NCBI RefSeq assembly: GCF_019793465.1
Contig: NZ_JAILYJ010000001.1
Location: forward strand, 496,001-560,000
Direction: 5' to 3'
Source of the DNA: Rhizobium croatiense
GTDB taxonomy: Bacteria > Pseudomonadota > Alphaproteobacteria > Rhizobiales > Rhizobiaceae
Length of the DNA stretch: 64,000 nt
A model generated the notes under the pieces. The model was given only the letters and a program-made list of their open reading frames with translations. It did no database searches and was not told where the DNA came from. The position numbers and the translations under genes are program-made. Positions 7,522-15,544 of this stretch are shown piece by piece; position 1 is the first letter of the stretch; each line of letters begins with the position of its first letter.

Positions 7522-7824
7522 ATGAGCCAGCATTCGGGAATTACGAAGCCGGCGCTGCAGCCCGAAGACATAGCCATGCTGCATGCCGTGCTCAGGGGGT
7601 GGTGCCGGGAAAAATCCTGCGAAATCGGCAGTCCGGCGGCGCAGCATGTTGCGCGGGAACTCGTCTCCTGGTTCGAATGCGGCATCCGCAATCCGCAAAA
7701 GCTCGCTGGCCTGATGCGCCACATGCACCTGGATGCGCAAGACCTGCCGACCTCACCAGATGCATCGGGCACGGTCTCGCGCCCAGCCGCGAAAGCCGGC
7801 GGGCTGGCGTGCCATGACGGATAG
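7522..7824 (+). CDS. Small hypothetical protein (100 aa)
   Basis: The ATG at 7522 has GGAGG at ideal distance, so it is preferred over the two in-frame ATGs at 7507 and 7516. The 100-residue product is mostly helical in its first two thirds (DIAMLHAVLRGWCREK, AAQHVARELVSWFECG, KLAGLMRHMH) and ends in a low-complexity tail. I recognise no family. Its last bases overlap the next small ORF. Confidence 0.5.
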   Translation: MSQHSGITKPALQPEDIAMLHAVLRGWCREKSCEIGSPAAQHVARELVSWFECGIRNPQKLAGLMRHMHLDAQDLPTSPDASGTVSRPAAKAGGLACHDG

Positions 7825-8098
7825 AAGCCGGCGCAGCGCCTCTATCCCGGTCTGTTCCTCCGCTCTGAGCCTTCTGGAACGGCAGATCGCCCTCAGGCAG
7901 ATCATCGATGAGCTTCAGGATCTCTGCGACGGCGCCGCCAATCGGCGCCCGGTCCTCCATCATCTGGTTCAGACGATCCGCGAATCGACGGTATCGATCG
8001 CCAGAGCCGTTGACGATTGCTGCGATGATAGGCAGCTCTTTCAGCTCCGGGCCACGATAGTGCGTGTTGAAACCGACGCGGCCATCACCTGCCATTGA
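7814..8098 (+). CDS. Doubtful small ORF (94 aa), strand ambiguous
   Basis: The ATG at 7814 overlaps the end of the preceding gene by 11 bases. The frame encodes 94 residues with helical segments (LLERQIALRQIIDELQDLC, RRPVLHHLVQTIRES) but also rare AGA, AGG and ATA codons. The opposite strand is open over the same bases (from the codon at 8125 down to 7592) and also reads as plausible protein at its start. I cannot decide which strand is coding. The region 8099-8350 after it holds no supported gene. Confidence 0.3.
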   Translation: MTDRSRRSASIPVCSSALSLLERQIALRQIIDELQDLCDGAANRRPVLHHLVQTIRESTVSIARAVDDCCDDRQLFQLRATIVRVETDAAITCH

Positions 8099-8299
8099 TC
8101 GGTTTTGCGAACGGATGGCGGACAAGCGCGAGTCTCTCTCTGATGCGGTGGCTCATTTCCGCATCATGATCTGCTGATGCTCCTGGGCAAAATGCCGATC
8201 GGCGTCGTCCCGGCCCGCACACCCGCCGACAACGCTCGTGTTCTGCGTTTATGCGGCGCATTGACGCACAACCCGTTGGATGATATCGATGCATTTAAT

Positions 8300-8318
8300 T
8301 GGTCAGGCCAGTTGACCA
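8300..8318. promoter_or_regulatory. Candidate GntR-type operator
   Basis: The inverted repeat TGGTCA-N7-TGACCA lies 33 bases before the GntR gene. FadR-subfamily regulators often bind TGGT/ACCA half-sites. It could be an autoregulatory site and also control the downstream TRAP genes. Confidence 0.4.
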
Positions 8319-8350
8319 GCCGCGGCTTGAGGAGACGCCGCCAGGGAGGC

Positions 8351-9112
8351 ATGATGTTTTCGCCCGTTGAATCCCGCCGCCTTTATCGACAGGTGGCGGA
8401 CCAGATTCGTTTTATGATCGCGAGCGGCGAGCTTGCCGTCGGCCAGCGGCTGCCGGCCGAGCGCGATCTGGCGGAGCAATTGTCCGTATCACGCCCGACG
8501 GTACGCGAGGCGCTGATCGTCCTGGAGGTCGAAGGCCTCGTCAACATTCGCATGGGATCCGGCATCTATGTGGTGCGCCAGCATGCCGCCAATGCTGCGG
8601 CAAGCGAACGCGAGCCCGTGGAGGGACCTTTCGAGTTGCTGCAGGCGCGCGCCATTATCGAATGTGCCATTGCCGAGGAAGCGGCGGGCTGCGCCAAGCC
8701 GGACGGCATCGCCGTGCTCGACGAGGCGCTGATGCGCATGAGCGGCGGCGTCAATGATGCGAGCGCGGTGCTTGCCGCCGACCGGGCCTTCCACACCGGC
8801 ATCGCCGCCATCGTCGGCAATGCGACGCTGATCCGCGTGACCGGCGAAATGTTCGACATGCGCATGACCCCATATTTCGCCAGGCTCGCCAGCCATTTCG
8901 AGGGGCCAAATACATGGCGCAGTGCTCTCGATGAACATCGGACCATTCGCGATGCGATCGCCGCCGGCGATGCAGACGGCGCGAAGGTCGCCATGCGCAC
9001 CCATCTCACCATGTCGCAGAAGAGGTTTTCCGAGAGCTTCGGGGAGGAGTTCTCGGGAGCAGAGAAGCGCGGCCACGACAAGGGGCGCGCGAAACGAACG
9101 GCCAAGACTTAA
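8351..9112 (+). CDS. GntR-family regulator, FadR/UxuR-like
   Basis: 253 residues from the ATG at 8351, which follows AGGGAGG (a second ATG directly after is equally possible). The N-terminal winged helix reads RLYRQVADQIRFMIASGEL then PAERDLAEQLSVSRPTVREAL, the standard GntR signature. The C-terminal part is an all-helical FCD ligand domain (residues about 90-240). It is the first gene of an apparent operon with a TRAP transporter and a sugar-type dehydrogenase, so it probably responds to the imported sugar acid or a breakdown product. The frame upstream of 8351 is unlikely to be translated. Confidence 0.85.
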   Translation: MMFSPVESRRLYRQVADQIRFMIASGELAVGQRLPAERDLAEQLSVSRPTVREALIVLEVEGLVNIRMGSGIYVVRQHAANAAASEREPVEGPFELLQARAIIECAIAEEAAGCAKPDGIAVLDEALMRMSGGVNDASAVLAADRAFHTGIAAIVGNATLIRVTGEMFDMRMTPYFARLASHFEGPNTWRSALDEHRTIRDAIAAGDADGAKVAMRTHLTMSQKRFSESFGEEFSGAEKRGHDKGRAKRTAKT

Positions 9113-9133
9113 CCGAGCTCGGAGGAGAGAGCG

Positions 9134-10108
9134 ATGAAGAGCAGACTGGCAACGATACTTTGCACCGCAGCCGCGATCATGGCGAGTACAGCGATCGCCC
9201 ACGCCCAGACCGTGCTGAAATGGGCGCACGTCTATGAAACGTCCGAGCCCTTCCACACCGATTCCGTCTGGGCAGCGGAAGAAATCAACAAGCGCACCGA
9301 CGGCCGCTACAAGATCGAGGTCTATCCGGCCTCGCAGCTCGGCAAGGAAGCCGACATCAACCAGGGCCTCAAGCTCGGCACGGTCGACATCATCATCTCG
9401 GGATCGAGCTTTGCGGCGCGCGACTACAAGCCGATCGGCGTCACCTATTTCCCCTATATCTTCCGCAGCCCGGAGCACCTGATCGCCTATACCAAGAGCG
9501 ACGTCTTCAAGCGCCTCGCCAAGGGTTATGAAGACAAGACCGGCAACCACATCGCCGCCGTCAGCTATTACGGCACGCGCCATACGACCTCGAACAAGCC
9601 GATTGCCAAATGCGCCGATATGCAGGGCCTGAAGATCCGCGTGCCTGATGTTCCCGCCTATCTCGCCATGCCGCGCGCCTGCGGCGCCAACACCACGCCG
9701 ATCGCCTTTGCCGAAGTCTATCTCGCTCTGCAGAACGGCACGGTCGAGGCGCAGGAAAATCCGCTGACGACGATCGAGGCGAAAAAGTTCTACGAAGTCC
9801 AGAAGAACATCATCCTGACCGGCCACATCGTCGACCACCTCAACACGGTGATCTCGAAGACGCGGTGGGCGAGCCTTTCCGACGAAGACAAGAAGATCTT
9901 CGGCGAAGTGATGCAGGAGGCCGCCGAGCGCACCACCAAGACGATCGCCGGCAAGGAAAACAGCCTCGTCGCCACCTTCAAGGAAAAGGGCATCAACGTC
10001 ACCGAGGTCGACAAGGCCGATTTCGAAAAGACTGTGATGGAGAAGGTCAAGTTCGAGGACTTCGGCTACGAGAAGTCCGACTGGGAAGCGATCCGGGCGA
10101 TCCAGTAA
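9134..10108 (+). CDS. TRAP transporter substrate-binding protein (DctP family)
   Basis: A 324-residue protein with a Sec signal peptide (cleavage near AHA-QT), then KWAHVYETSEPFHTDSVWAAEEI and the family pattern of an Arg-bearing GLKIRVPDVP segment, which in DctP proteins salt-bridges the substrate carboxylate. GGAGGAGAG precedes the ATG. It should deliver an organic acid (uronate, aldonate or dicarboxylate) to the membrane subunits encoded downstream. The gap to the next gene is unusually long and is filled with repeats. Confidence 0.88.
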   Translation: MKSRLATILCTAAAIMASTAIAHAQTVLKWAHVYETSEPFHTDSVWAAEEINKRTDGRYKIEVYPASQLGKEADINQGLKLGTVDIIISGSSFAARDYKPIGVTYFPYIFRSPEHLIAYTKSDVFKRLAKGYEDKTGNHIAAVSYYGTRHTTSNKPIAKCADMQGLKIRVPDVPAYLAMPRACGANTTPIAFAEVYLALQNGTVEAQENPLTTIEAKKFYEVQKNIILTGHIVDHLNTVISKTRWASLSDEDKKIFGEVMQEAAERTTKTIAGKENSLVATFKEKGINVTEVDKADFEKTVMEKVKFEDFGYEKSDWEAIRAIQ

Positions 10109-10489
10109 GAGCTCGCGGCGACAACTGCCCCTCACCCTAACCCTCTCCCCGCTCGCGGGGAGAGGGGACGTGCCTTGCGAGACGTAAGCGAGGGACGAAA
10201 AGGTCGCGGCACATCCCCTTCGCCCCGTTTACGGGGAGAAGGTGGCGGCAGCCGGATGAGGGGCGGGACGCCGCCGAGCAATAACGAGGTTTGTCGACGA
10301 ATTGAAAGGGCCGCCATCTCCTCTTTCGTCATGCTCGGGCTTGTCCCGAGCATCTGGCCCCGTTCGATAGGGCAGCAGATCCTCGGCACAAGGCCGAGGA
10401 TGACGCCGAGCAAGGAGCGGGGCTCGTCATCAAGGTTAGGCGCGCCGCCCGCGCCGCGCCCTCCTTCCCCAACAGGAACAAGGCCGATC
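10109..10489. repeat. Mosaic of rhizobial palindromic repeats between dctP- and dctQ-type genes
   Basis: This 381-base gap holds no gene. It contains several strong palindromes: CCTCTCCCCG/CGGGGAGAGG (10142-10165), the arms CGCCCCGT/ACGGGG near 10221-10236, ATGCTCGGG/CCCGAGCAT (10331-10353) and ATCCTCGGC/GCCGAGGAT (10379-10401). I recall such pieces as dispersed intergenic repeats in rhizobia. They split what would otherwise be a continuous TRAP operon and may stabilise or terminate the upstream message. Confidence 0.75.
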
Positions 10490-11062
10490 ATGTCGCAAGA
10501 AATTCACACGCCAATTACGGCCGAGGAAATCGGCCACGAATTCGAAGGCCATGCGCCGACCGCAAAAGTCTCGGACTATGCGATCGAGGACTGGATCACG
10601 CTGATCGTCTTCTGGCTGATGGCGGGCTGCGTCTTCCTGCAATTTTTCACGCGCTATGTGCTGAACGACAGCTATGCATGGACGGAAGAGATCGCGATCA
10701 ACTGCCTGATCGGCGTCGTTTTTCTGGGCGCCGTGATGTGCGTGCGCACCTCGCGGCATATCCAGGTCGACGTCTTCTATCACTATATGCCGGCGGGGCT
10801 GGCCCGCGTGCTCGCCACTTTCGTCGATATCGTCCGCATCGGCTTCTTCGCCTATGGCTGTTATCTGATGTGGCGTTACGTCGATATCGTCGCCGACGAG
10901 CAGATGGTCACCATCGAGCTGCCGCGCAACATCGTCTTCTACTCGGTGCTTGTCGCTTTCGTGTTGATGCTGATCCGCGCGGTGATCGTCTTCATCGCCA
11001 ATATGCGCCGCGGCTACTCCGTTCTGGAGCGCCCGGAAGAATTCCAGACCGTCGAGGGTTGA
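10490..11062 (+). CDS. TRAP transporter small membrane subunit (DctQ family)
   Basis: 190 residues from the ATG at 10490, which has AGGAACAAGG upstream. The longer open frame upstream runs through repeat DNA and is not coding. Four hydrophobic helices are visible, with the family-typical VLNDSYAWTEEIAINCLIG and VRTSRHIQVDV between them. It forms the membrane complex with the large subunit encoded four bases downstream. Confidence 0.85.
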   Translation: MSQEIHTPITAEEIGHEFEGHAPTAKVSDYAIEDWITLIVFWLMAGCVFLQFFTRYVLNDSYAWTEEIAINCLIGVVFLGAVMCVRTSRHIQVDVFYHYMPAGLARVLATFVDIVRIGFFAYGCYLMWRYVDIVADEQMVTIELPRNIVFYSVLVAFVLMLIRAVIVFIANMRRGYSVLERPEEFQTVEG

Positions 11063-11066
11063 TCCA

Positions 11067-12473
11067 ATGCTGCTGCTTCTTGGCTCCTTTCTGGTGATGA
11101 TGCTGATCGGCGTGCCCGTCGCCATCTCGATGGCCGTCGCCTCCGTGCTTTACATCGTGCTCTACGGCATCGCGCCGGACATTATCGTCGCCCAACGCAT
11201 GATCGCCGGCGTCGAAAGCTTTCCGCTGCTCGCCGTGCCCTTCTTCATCCTGGCGGGCAATCTAATGAACTCGGCGGGTGTGACCGGCCGCATCTATTCC
11301 TTCGCGGTCGCGCTGGTCGGCTGGATGAAGGGCGGGCTGGCGCAGGTCAACATCATCGGCTCGGTCATCTTCTCCGGCATGTCGGGCACGGCGCTCGCCG
11401 ATGCGGCCGGCATCGGCACGATCGAGATCAAGGCGATGAAGGATCACGGCTATCCGGTCGAAGCGGCGGTCGGCGTGACGGCGGCGTCTGCCACGCTCGG
11501 CCCGATCTTCCCGCCGTCGCTGCCCTTCGTCATCTATGGCATGATGGCGAACGTCTCGATCGGCGCTCTGTTCATGGCCGGCATCCTGCCCGGCGTCGTC
11601 ATGACGCTGCTGATGATGGTCACCGTCGCCGCCTTCGCCTATTACAAGCGCTGGGGCTCGGACGCGCCGTTCGATGTCAGGCAGCTGCTGTCGGCCGGAT
11701 TGGAGATCCTCGTCGTCCTGCTGGTGCCCGTGGCGATCTATCTGATGATGCGGGCCGGCCTGTCGATGAATGCGGCGGCGGGAATCGCCCTTCTCGTGCT
11801 GCTGGCGCTCGACTGGTATTTCGCCTTTTCCGCCGTCATGGCGCTGATGACCCCGGTTATCCTGATCGGCGGCATGACGATGGGCTGGTTCACGCCAACC
11901 GAAGCCGCGGTGGCGGCCGTGCTCTGGTCCTTGTTCCTCGGACTCGTGCGCTACCGCACCATGACATTCTCGACGCTCGCCAAGGCCAGCTTCGATACGA
12001 TCGAGACGACCGCATCGGTTCTCTTCATCGTCACCGCGGCTTCCGTCTTCGCATGGCTCTTGACGGTCAGCCAGGCCGCGCAGCTGCTGTCCGATGCGAT
12101 CCTTTCGATCACCGACAATAAATGGGTGTTCCTGATCCTCGTGAACCTGCTGATGCTGTTCGTCGGCTGCTTCCTGGATACGATCGCGGCGATCACCATT
12201 CTCGTGCCGATCCTGCTGCCGATTGTCGCCAAATTCGGTATCGATCCGGTTCAGTTCGGCCTGATCATGACGTTGAACCTGATGATCGGCCTCTTGCATC
12301 CGCCGCTCGGCATGGTGCTCTTCGTGCTGTCCAGAGTGGCGAAACTCTCGGTCGAACGCACCACCATGGCAATCCTGCCCTGGTTGGTGCCGCTCTTCCT
12401 CGCATTGATCCTGATCACCTTCATCCCGGCCGTATCGCTCTGGCTGCCGCAGCAACTCGGACTGTTGAGATAG
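11067..12473 (+). CDS. TRAP transporter large permease (DctM family)
   Basis: A 468-residue, highly hydrophobic protein with about twelve helices. Family landmarks include PLLAVPFFILAGNLMNSAGV near the start, SGMSGTALADAAGIGTIE in the middle and PTEAAVAAVLW later. It is the Na+- or H+-coupled channel subunit of the TRAP importer. A middle stretch (about residues 205-255) appears as an extended hydrophobic insert. Its stop is eight bases before the dehydrogenase gene. Confidence 0.88.
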   Translation: MLLLLGSFLVMMLIGVPVAISMAVASVLYIVLYGIAPDIIVAQRMIAGVESFPLLAVPFFILAGNLMNSAGVTGRIYSFAVALVGWMKGGLAQVNIIGSVIFSGMSGTALADAAGIGTIEIKAMKDHGYPVEAAVGVTAASATLGPIFPPSLPFVIYGMMANVSIGALFMAGILPGVVMTLLMMVTVAAFAYYKRWGSDAPFDVRQLLSAGLEILVVLLVPVAIYLMMRAGLSMNAAAGIALLVLLALDWYFAFSAVMALMTPVILIGGMTMGWFTPTEAAVAAVLWSLFLGLVRYRTMTFSTLAKASFDTIETTASVLFIVTAASVFAWLLTVSQAAQLLSDAILSITDNKWVFLILVNLLMLFVGCFLDTIAAITILVPILLPIVAKFGIDPVQFGLIMTLNLMIGLLHPPLGMVLFVLSRVAKLSVERTTMAILPWLVPLFLALILITFIPAVSLWLPQQLGLLR

Positions 12474-12480
12474 GAAGGCC

Positions 12481-13518
12481 ATGATGCGAACACGTCTGGC
12501 ACGGCTTTACCAAAAGGGCGATCTCAGGATCGAGGCCGACATCGTTGCGCCCCCCGGTCCAGGCCAGGTGCTTCTGAAAATGGCAGCCGCAGGCATCTGC
12601 GGCTCCGACCTGCATTATTATCAGGACGGCGGCTTCGGACCGATCCGGGTGCGCGAGCCGATCATACCCGGTCACGAGGCATCGGGGATCGTCGAGAGGG
12701 CGGGGGAAGGGGCAGACCTGAAACCCGGGACGCTGGTGGCGGTCAACCCCAGCCAGCCCTGCGGCCAATGCGAATATTGCGCGAAGGGACTGCCGATCCA
12801 CTGCCTCGACATGCGCTTCATGGGCAGCGCGATGCGCCTGCCTCATGAGCAGGGCATGTTCCGGGAATGGCTGGTCGTGCCGGCCAAGCAGTGCTTCGAA
12901 GTGCGAGCGGCGACGACGGCTGCGGAAGCCGCCTGCAGCGAGCCCTTGGCCGTTTGCCTGCATGCGGCATCTCGTGCGGGAGCGATCGCGGGCAAGCGCG
13001 TCCTCGTCACAGGCGCCGGTCCGATCGGCTGCCTGATGGTTGCCGCCGCCCGCTATCACGGCGCGGTCGGGATCATCGTGACCGATCTGGCCGATGCGGC
13101 GCTGGAGAGAGCCGAAGCGATGGGCGCGAGCCGGACGATCAATGTGTCTCGAGAGGCTGCGGCGCTTGCCGAATTCGAGACGGGCAAGGGTTATTTCGAT
13201 CTCGTCTTCGAATGCTCGGCCGCCGCAACCGCCATCCGCAGCGCCATTGCCGCCATCAGGCCGCGCGGCACGATCGTGCAGGTCGGCGTCACGGGAGAGA
13301 TTCCGATCCCGCTCAACGCCATCGTCGGCAAGGAGCTCCATATCCACGGCACGCAGCGTTTCGACGAGGAATTTGCCGCCGCCGTCGAGCTGATCTCAGG
13401 TCGAGAGATCGATGTCCGGCCGATCATCAGCCACAGCCTGCCCCTCGAAGAGGCCACCGCCGCTTTCACACTCGCCGGCGACCGGACGGCCGCCTGTAAG
13501 GTACAGCTTACGTTTTAG
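12481..13518 (+). CDS. Zinc-dependent dehydrogenase, L-idonate 5-dehydrogenase/sorbitol dehydrogenase type
   Basis: A 345-residue medium-chain dehydrogenase. Catalytic zinc residues are seen in AGICGSDLHYY and in GHEASG. The structural-zinc cysteines lie in CGQCEYCAKGLPIHC. A Rossmann glycine motif VTGAGPIGCLM follows. The overall arrangement resembles L-idonate 5-dehydrogenase, which interconverts L-idonate and 5-keto-gluconate, but related enzymes act on polyols. Its place at the end of the GntR-TRAP operon suggests it oxidises the imported sugar acid first. Confidence 0.8.
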   Translation: MMRTRLARLYQKGDLRIEADIVAPPGPGQVLLKMAAAGICGSDLHYYQDGGFGPIRVREPIIPGHEASGIVERAGEGADLKPGTLVAVNPSQPCGQCEYCAKGLPIHCLDMRFMGSAMRLPHEQGMFREWLVVPAKQCFEVRAATTAAEAACSEPLAVCLHAASRAGAIAGKRVLVTGAGPIGCLMVAAARYHGAVGIIVTDLADAALERAEAMGASRTINVSREAAALAEFETGKGYFDLVFECSAAATAIRSAIAAIRPRGTIVQVGVTGEIPIPLNAIVGKELHIHGTQRFDEEFAAAVELISGREIDVRPIISHSLPLEEATAAFTLAGDRTAACKVQLTF

Positions 13519-13527
13519 AGACCTGTG

Positions 13528-13773
13528 TCACTCCGTGCCGGCGCGCCATTCGCGCCAGGCGAGATGGATCTTCGCGCCGATCGTCGTCAGCGGCTGCGGC
13601 GGCAGCGTGCGCTCATCGCAATGCTGTAGCGGCCGCACGGATCGAACAGTTCCTTCCTCCCAGCCGTTCTCTGCCGCGAGCTCGCTCGCGAGCGCGATTG
13701 CCGAACGCTGCAGCAGCACGGAGCCGCGGGCGTGCCGGGTGGTTCGAAAAAGTGCAACGCCATGTGGAAACAA
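13528..13773 (-). pseudogene. Possible gene remnant, convergent to the dehydrogenase
   Basis: An 81-codon minus-strand frame ends ten bases after the dehydrogenase stop. Its last 60 residues (IALASELAAENGWEEG, then TTIGAKIHLAWREW) read like a real protein C-terminus, while the upstream part does not. It has no convincing ribosome site. I do not recognise the family. It could be the tail of a decayed gene. The rest of 13519-13850 shows nothing else. Confidence 0.25.
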
Positions 13774-13850
13774 AGCGGGCCGAGTTTTGTTACTGATAGA
13801 CCCGCGCAGGAGTGTTCCTGCCGGGCGGCGGCCGAAACGGGAGCAGAATC

Positions 13851-14048
13851 ATGGAGACAGCAACGCAGTTGGCGCTTTTCTTCGGCGCACTGACGTTGGC
13901 GAGCTGGATAGCGGGAGGCATTGCGGCCGTCCTTGGAAGTGTCGAGCTCGGCCACCGACAAAGAGCGACAGAATATCTGACGTTCGGGCTCAGCGCCGCC
14001 GGCTTCATCTCGGCAGCCGCCATGGCGGCGGTTTTGGTGATCCGCTGA
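13851..14048 (+). CDS. Small two-helix membrane protein (65 aa)
   Basis: The ATG at 13851 is preceded by GGGAGCAG. The 65-residue product has two hydrophobic segments (about residues 7-28 and 44-64) joined by a charged loop (ELGHRQRATEY). No domain is recognised. It stands alone between convergent or divergent neighbours. Confidence 0.55.
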   Translation: METATQLALFFGALTLASWIAGGIAAVLGSVELGHRQRATEYLTFGLSAAGFISAAAMAAVLVIR

Positions 14049-14099
14049 CGCTGATTGCGCCGATGCCCGTCGATCGAAACCTCCCGCCCAGCTGCGCCT

Positions 14100-15392
14100 T
14101 CAGCGGCGGGCGGCGATCTGCTCGGCAGCGGGTGGCGGACGGTGGAAGACGCAGACCTGGTTGCGGCCTGCTTCCTTGGCGCGGTAGAGTGCCACGTCGG
14201 CTTCGTGCTGGAGATTAGCCAGGGAAACGCCGGTATCGGCCGCCGATTTGAAGGCCACCCCGACGCTCAGCGTCACCGACGGGCCGACGCCGGAAGACGG
14301 GTTCGGAAGGGCGGCCGCCTCCACGCTTTCACGTATTCGCTTCGCCACCGCGACAGCCTCTTCTTCTTCGACGTCAGGAAGGACGATGAGAAATTCCTCG
14401 CCGCCGTGTCGTGAGACGAGGTCGCGATCGGCGCGCACGCAGCTCTGGATGATGCCGGCGACCTTGACAAGGCAGCGGTCGCCTTCGCCATGCCCGAGCT
14501 TGTCGTTCAGCGCCTTGAAGTGGTCGATGTCGCACATGAGCATGGCGACGATGCCGGTTTCACGGCCGTGGCGCCAGAGGCTCTCGAGCGTTTCCATCAT
14601 CCAACGGCGGTTGGCGATCCCCGTCAGCGGATCGGTTCTGGCCAGCCGTTCCAATCGGGCATTTGCATCGGCCAATTCCGCGACGCGGCGCTGATCCCTG
14701 CAGTCGAGGAGAAATGTCTTCTGCGCCAGGATGTTCATCGTTCGCCTTGCGACCACGGTCGCGATGATCCCGCAGGAAAAGAACAGGGTCCCGGCTATGA
14801 CGCTGCCCGCGTCCACGAGCGGGTTGTACCATTGAAAGGTGAAATAGAGGGCGAGGGCATAACAGGCGATTGCGATCGTCCAGGCGAGCGGCACGCTGAA
14901 GATGGTGATTGCGCTCGTGGCAACGAACAGCATGATGGTCAAATGGCGCTCGTAGAATTCGCCCCCCGCAAAGACGCCGACGAGTGCGACCGACAGCAGG
15001 ATGACGCACATTCCGCCGAGGAGCGATGCGCGTTGAACCGCCGCCGAGCGCGGCTTGGTCCAGATGAGCGCCGTCAGGATCGCCGCCGGCGGCAGCAGGC
15101 AGGCCGGGGCGACCATTAACAGGGCAACCTCACGCGGAAGCAGCATGGCATTCAGCGCCAGCGTCAGAACATCGACGAAGGCGACCCAAGTCATCCAGGA
15201 ACGGATGACTTTCGCCCTCTGGCGCCATAGCCTTTCGTCGAACCGGCGCCGCAGGTCGCCCGTCAGGCGAATATCGCGGGTTCGCCCCGATAAAAGGCGT
15301 TCGACCTCATCCGCCATCGCGCCGGTCAGCGGCCGCGGCGAAAAGGACCCGGCTGCAGAACCTTCGAAGGACGTGCTTTTGGCATCATTCAT
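14100..15392 (-). CDS. Membrane diguanylate cyclase (GGDEF)
   Basis: 430 residues if started at the ATG at 15392. The frame extends to a TTG at 15476, which I consider less likely. The N-terminal half has about six hydrophobic helices. The C-terminal half is a GGDEF domain with DPLTGIANRRWMMETLE, DIDHFKALNDKLGHGEGDR and the active-site motif GGEEF at about residues 330-334. The four residues where an RxxD inhibitory site would lie do not match it. The enzyme should make c-di-GMP. It is divergent from the HWE kinase gene. Confidence 0.88.
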   Translation of the reverse strand: MNDAKSTSFEGSAAGSFSPRPLTGAMADEVERLLSGRTRDIRLTGDLRRRFDERLWRQRAKVIRSWMTWVAFVDVLTLALNAMLLPREVALLMVAPACLLPPAAILTALIWTKPRSAAVQRASLLGGMCVILLSVALVGVFAGGEFYERHLTIMLFVATSAITIFSVPLAWTIAIACYALALYFTFQWYNPLVDAGSVIAGTLFFSCGIIATVVARRTMNILAQKTFLLDCRDQRRVAELADANARLERLARTDPLTGIANRRWMMETLESLWRHGRETGIVAMLMCDIDHFKALNDKLGHGEGDRCLVKVAGIIQSCVRADRDLVSRHGGEEFLIVLPDVEEEEAVAVAKRIRESVEAAALPNPSSGVGPSVTLSVGVAFKSAADTGVSLANLQHEADVALYRAKEAGRNQVCVFHRPPPAAEQIAARR

Positions 15393-15544
15393 CTTTGCAC
15401 TATCTAGCCGCAATCGGAAACTCGGCAAGGTTGCCGCGCGGACGTCCGGATTCCTGCGTTGATATTTTGTAAACAAGTTTGGCCGTGTGATCTGGGCCAG
15501 ACCCTCTCGGACATGCTACCTACCTTGTTCCGAGAGGAAACAGG

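Noticed and set aside
8489..10135. 548-codon open frame on the minus strand
   Set aside because: It lies opposite the GntR and TRAP binding-protein genes, whose motifs are unmistakable. Long antisense frames are common in GC-rich DNA, and the product shows no domain.
11262..12482. 406-codon minus-strand frame
   Set aside because: It mirrors the hydrophobic TRAP permease. The product is an implausible His/Asp/Arg-rich string typical of antisense to membrane proteins.
15393..15476. N-terminal extension of the diguanylate cyclase to a TTG
   Set aside because: The extra 28 residues are basic and unlike a signal. The ATG at 15392 begins a more usual leader.
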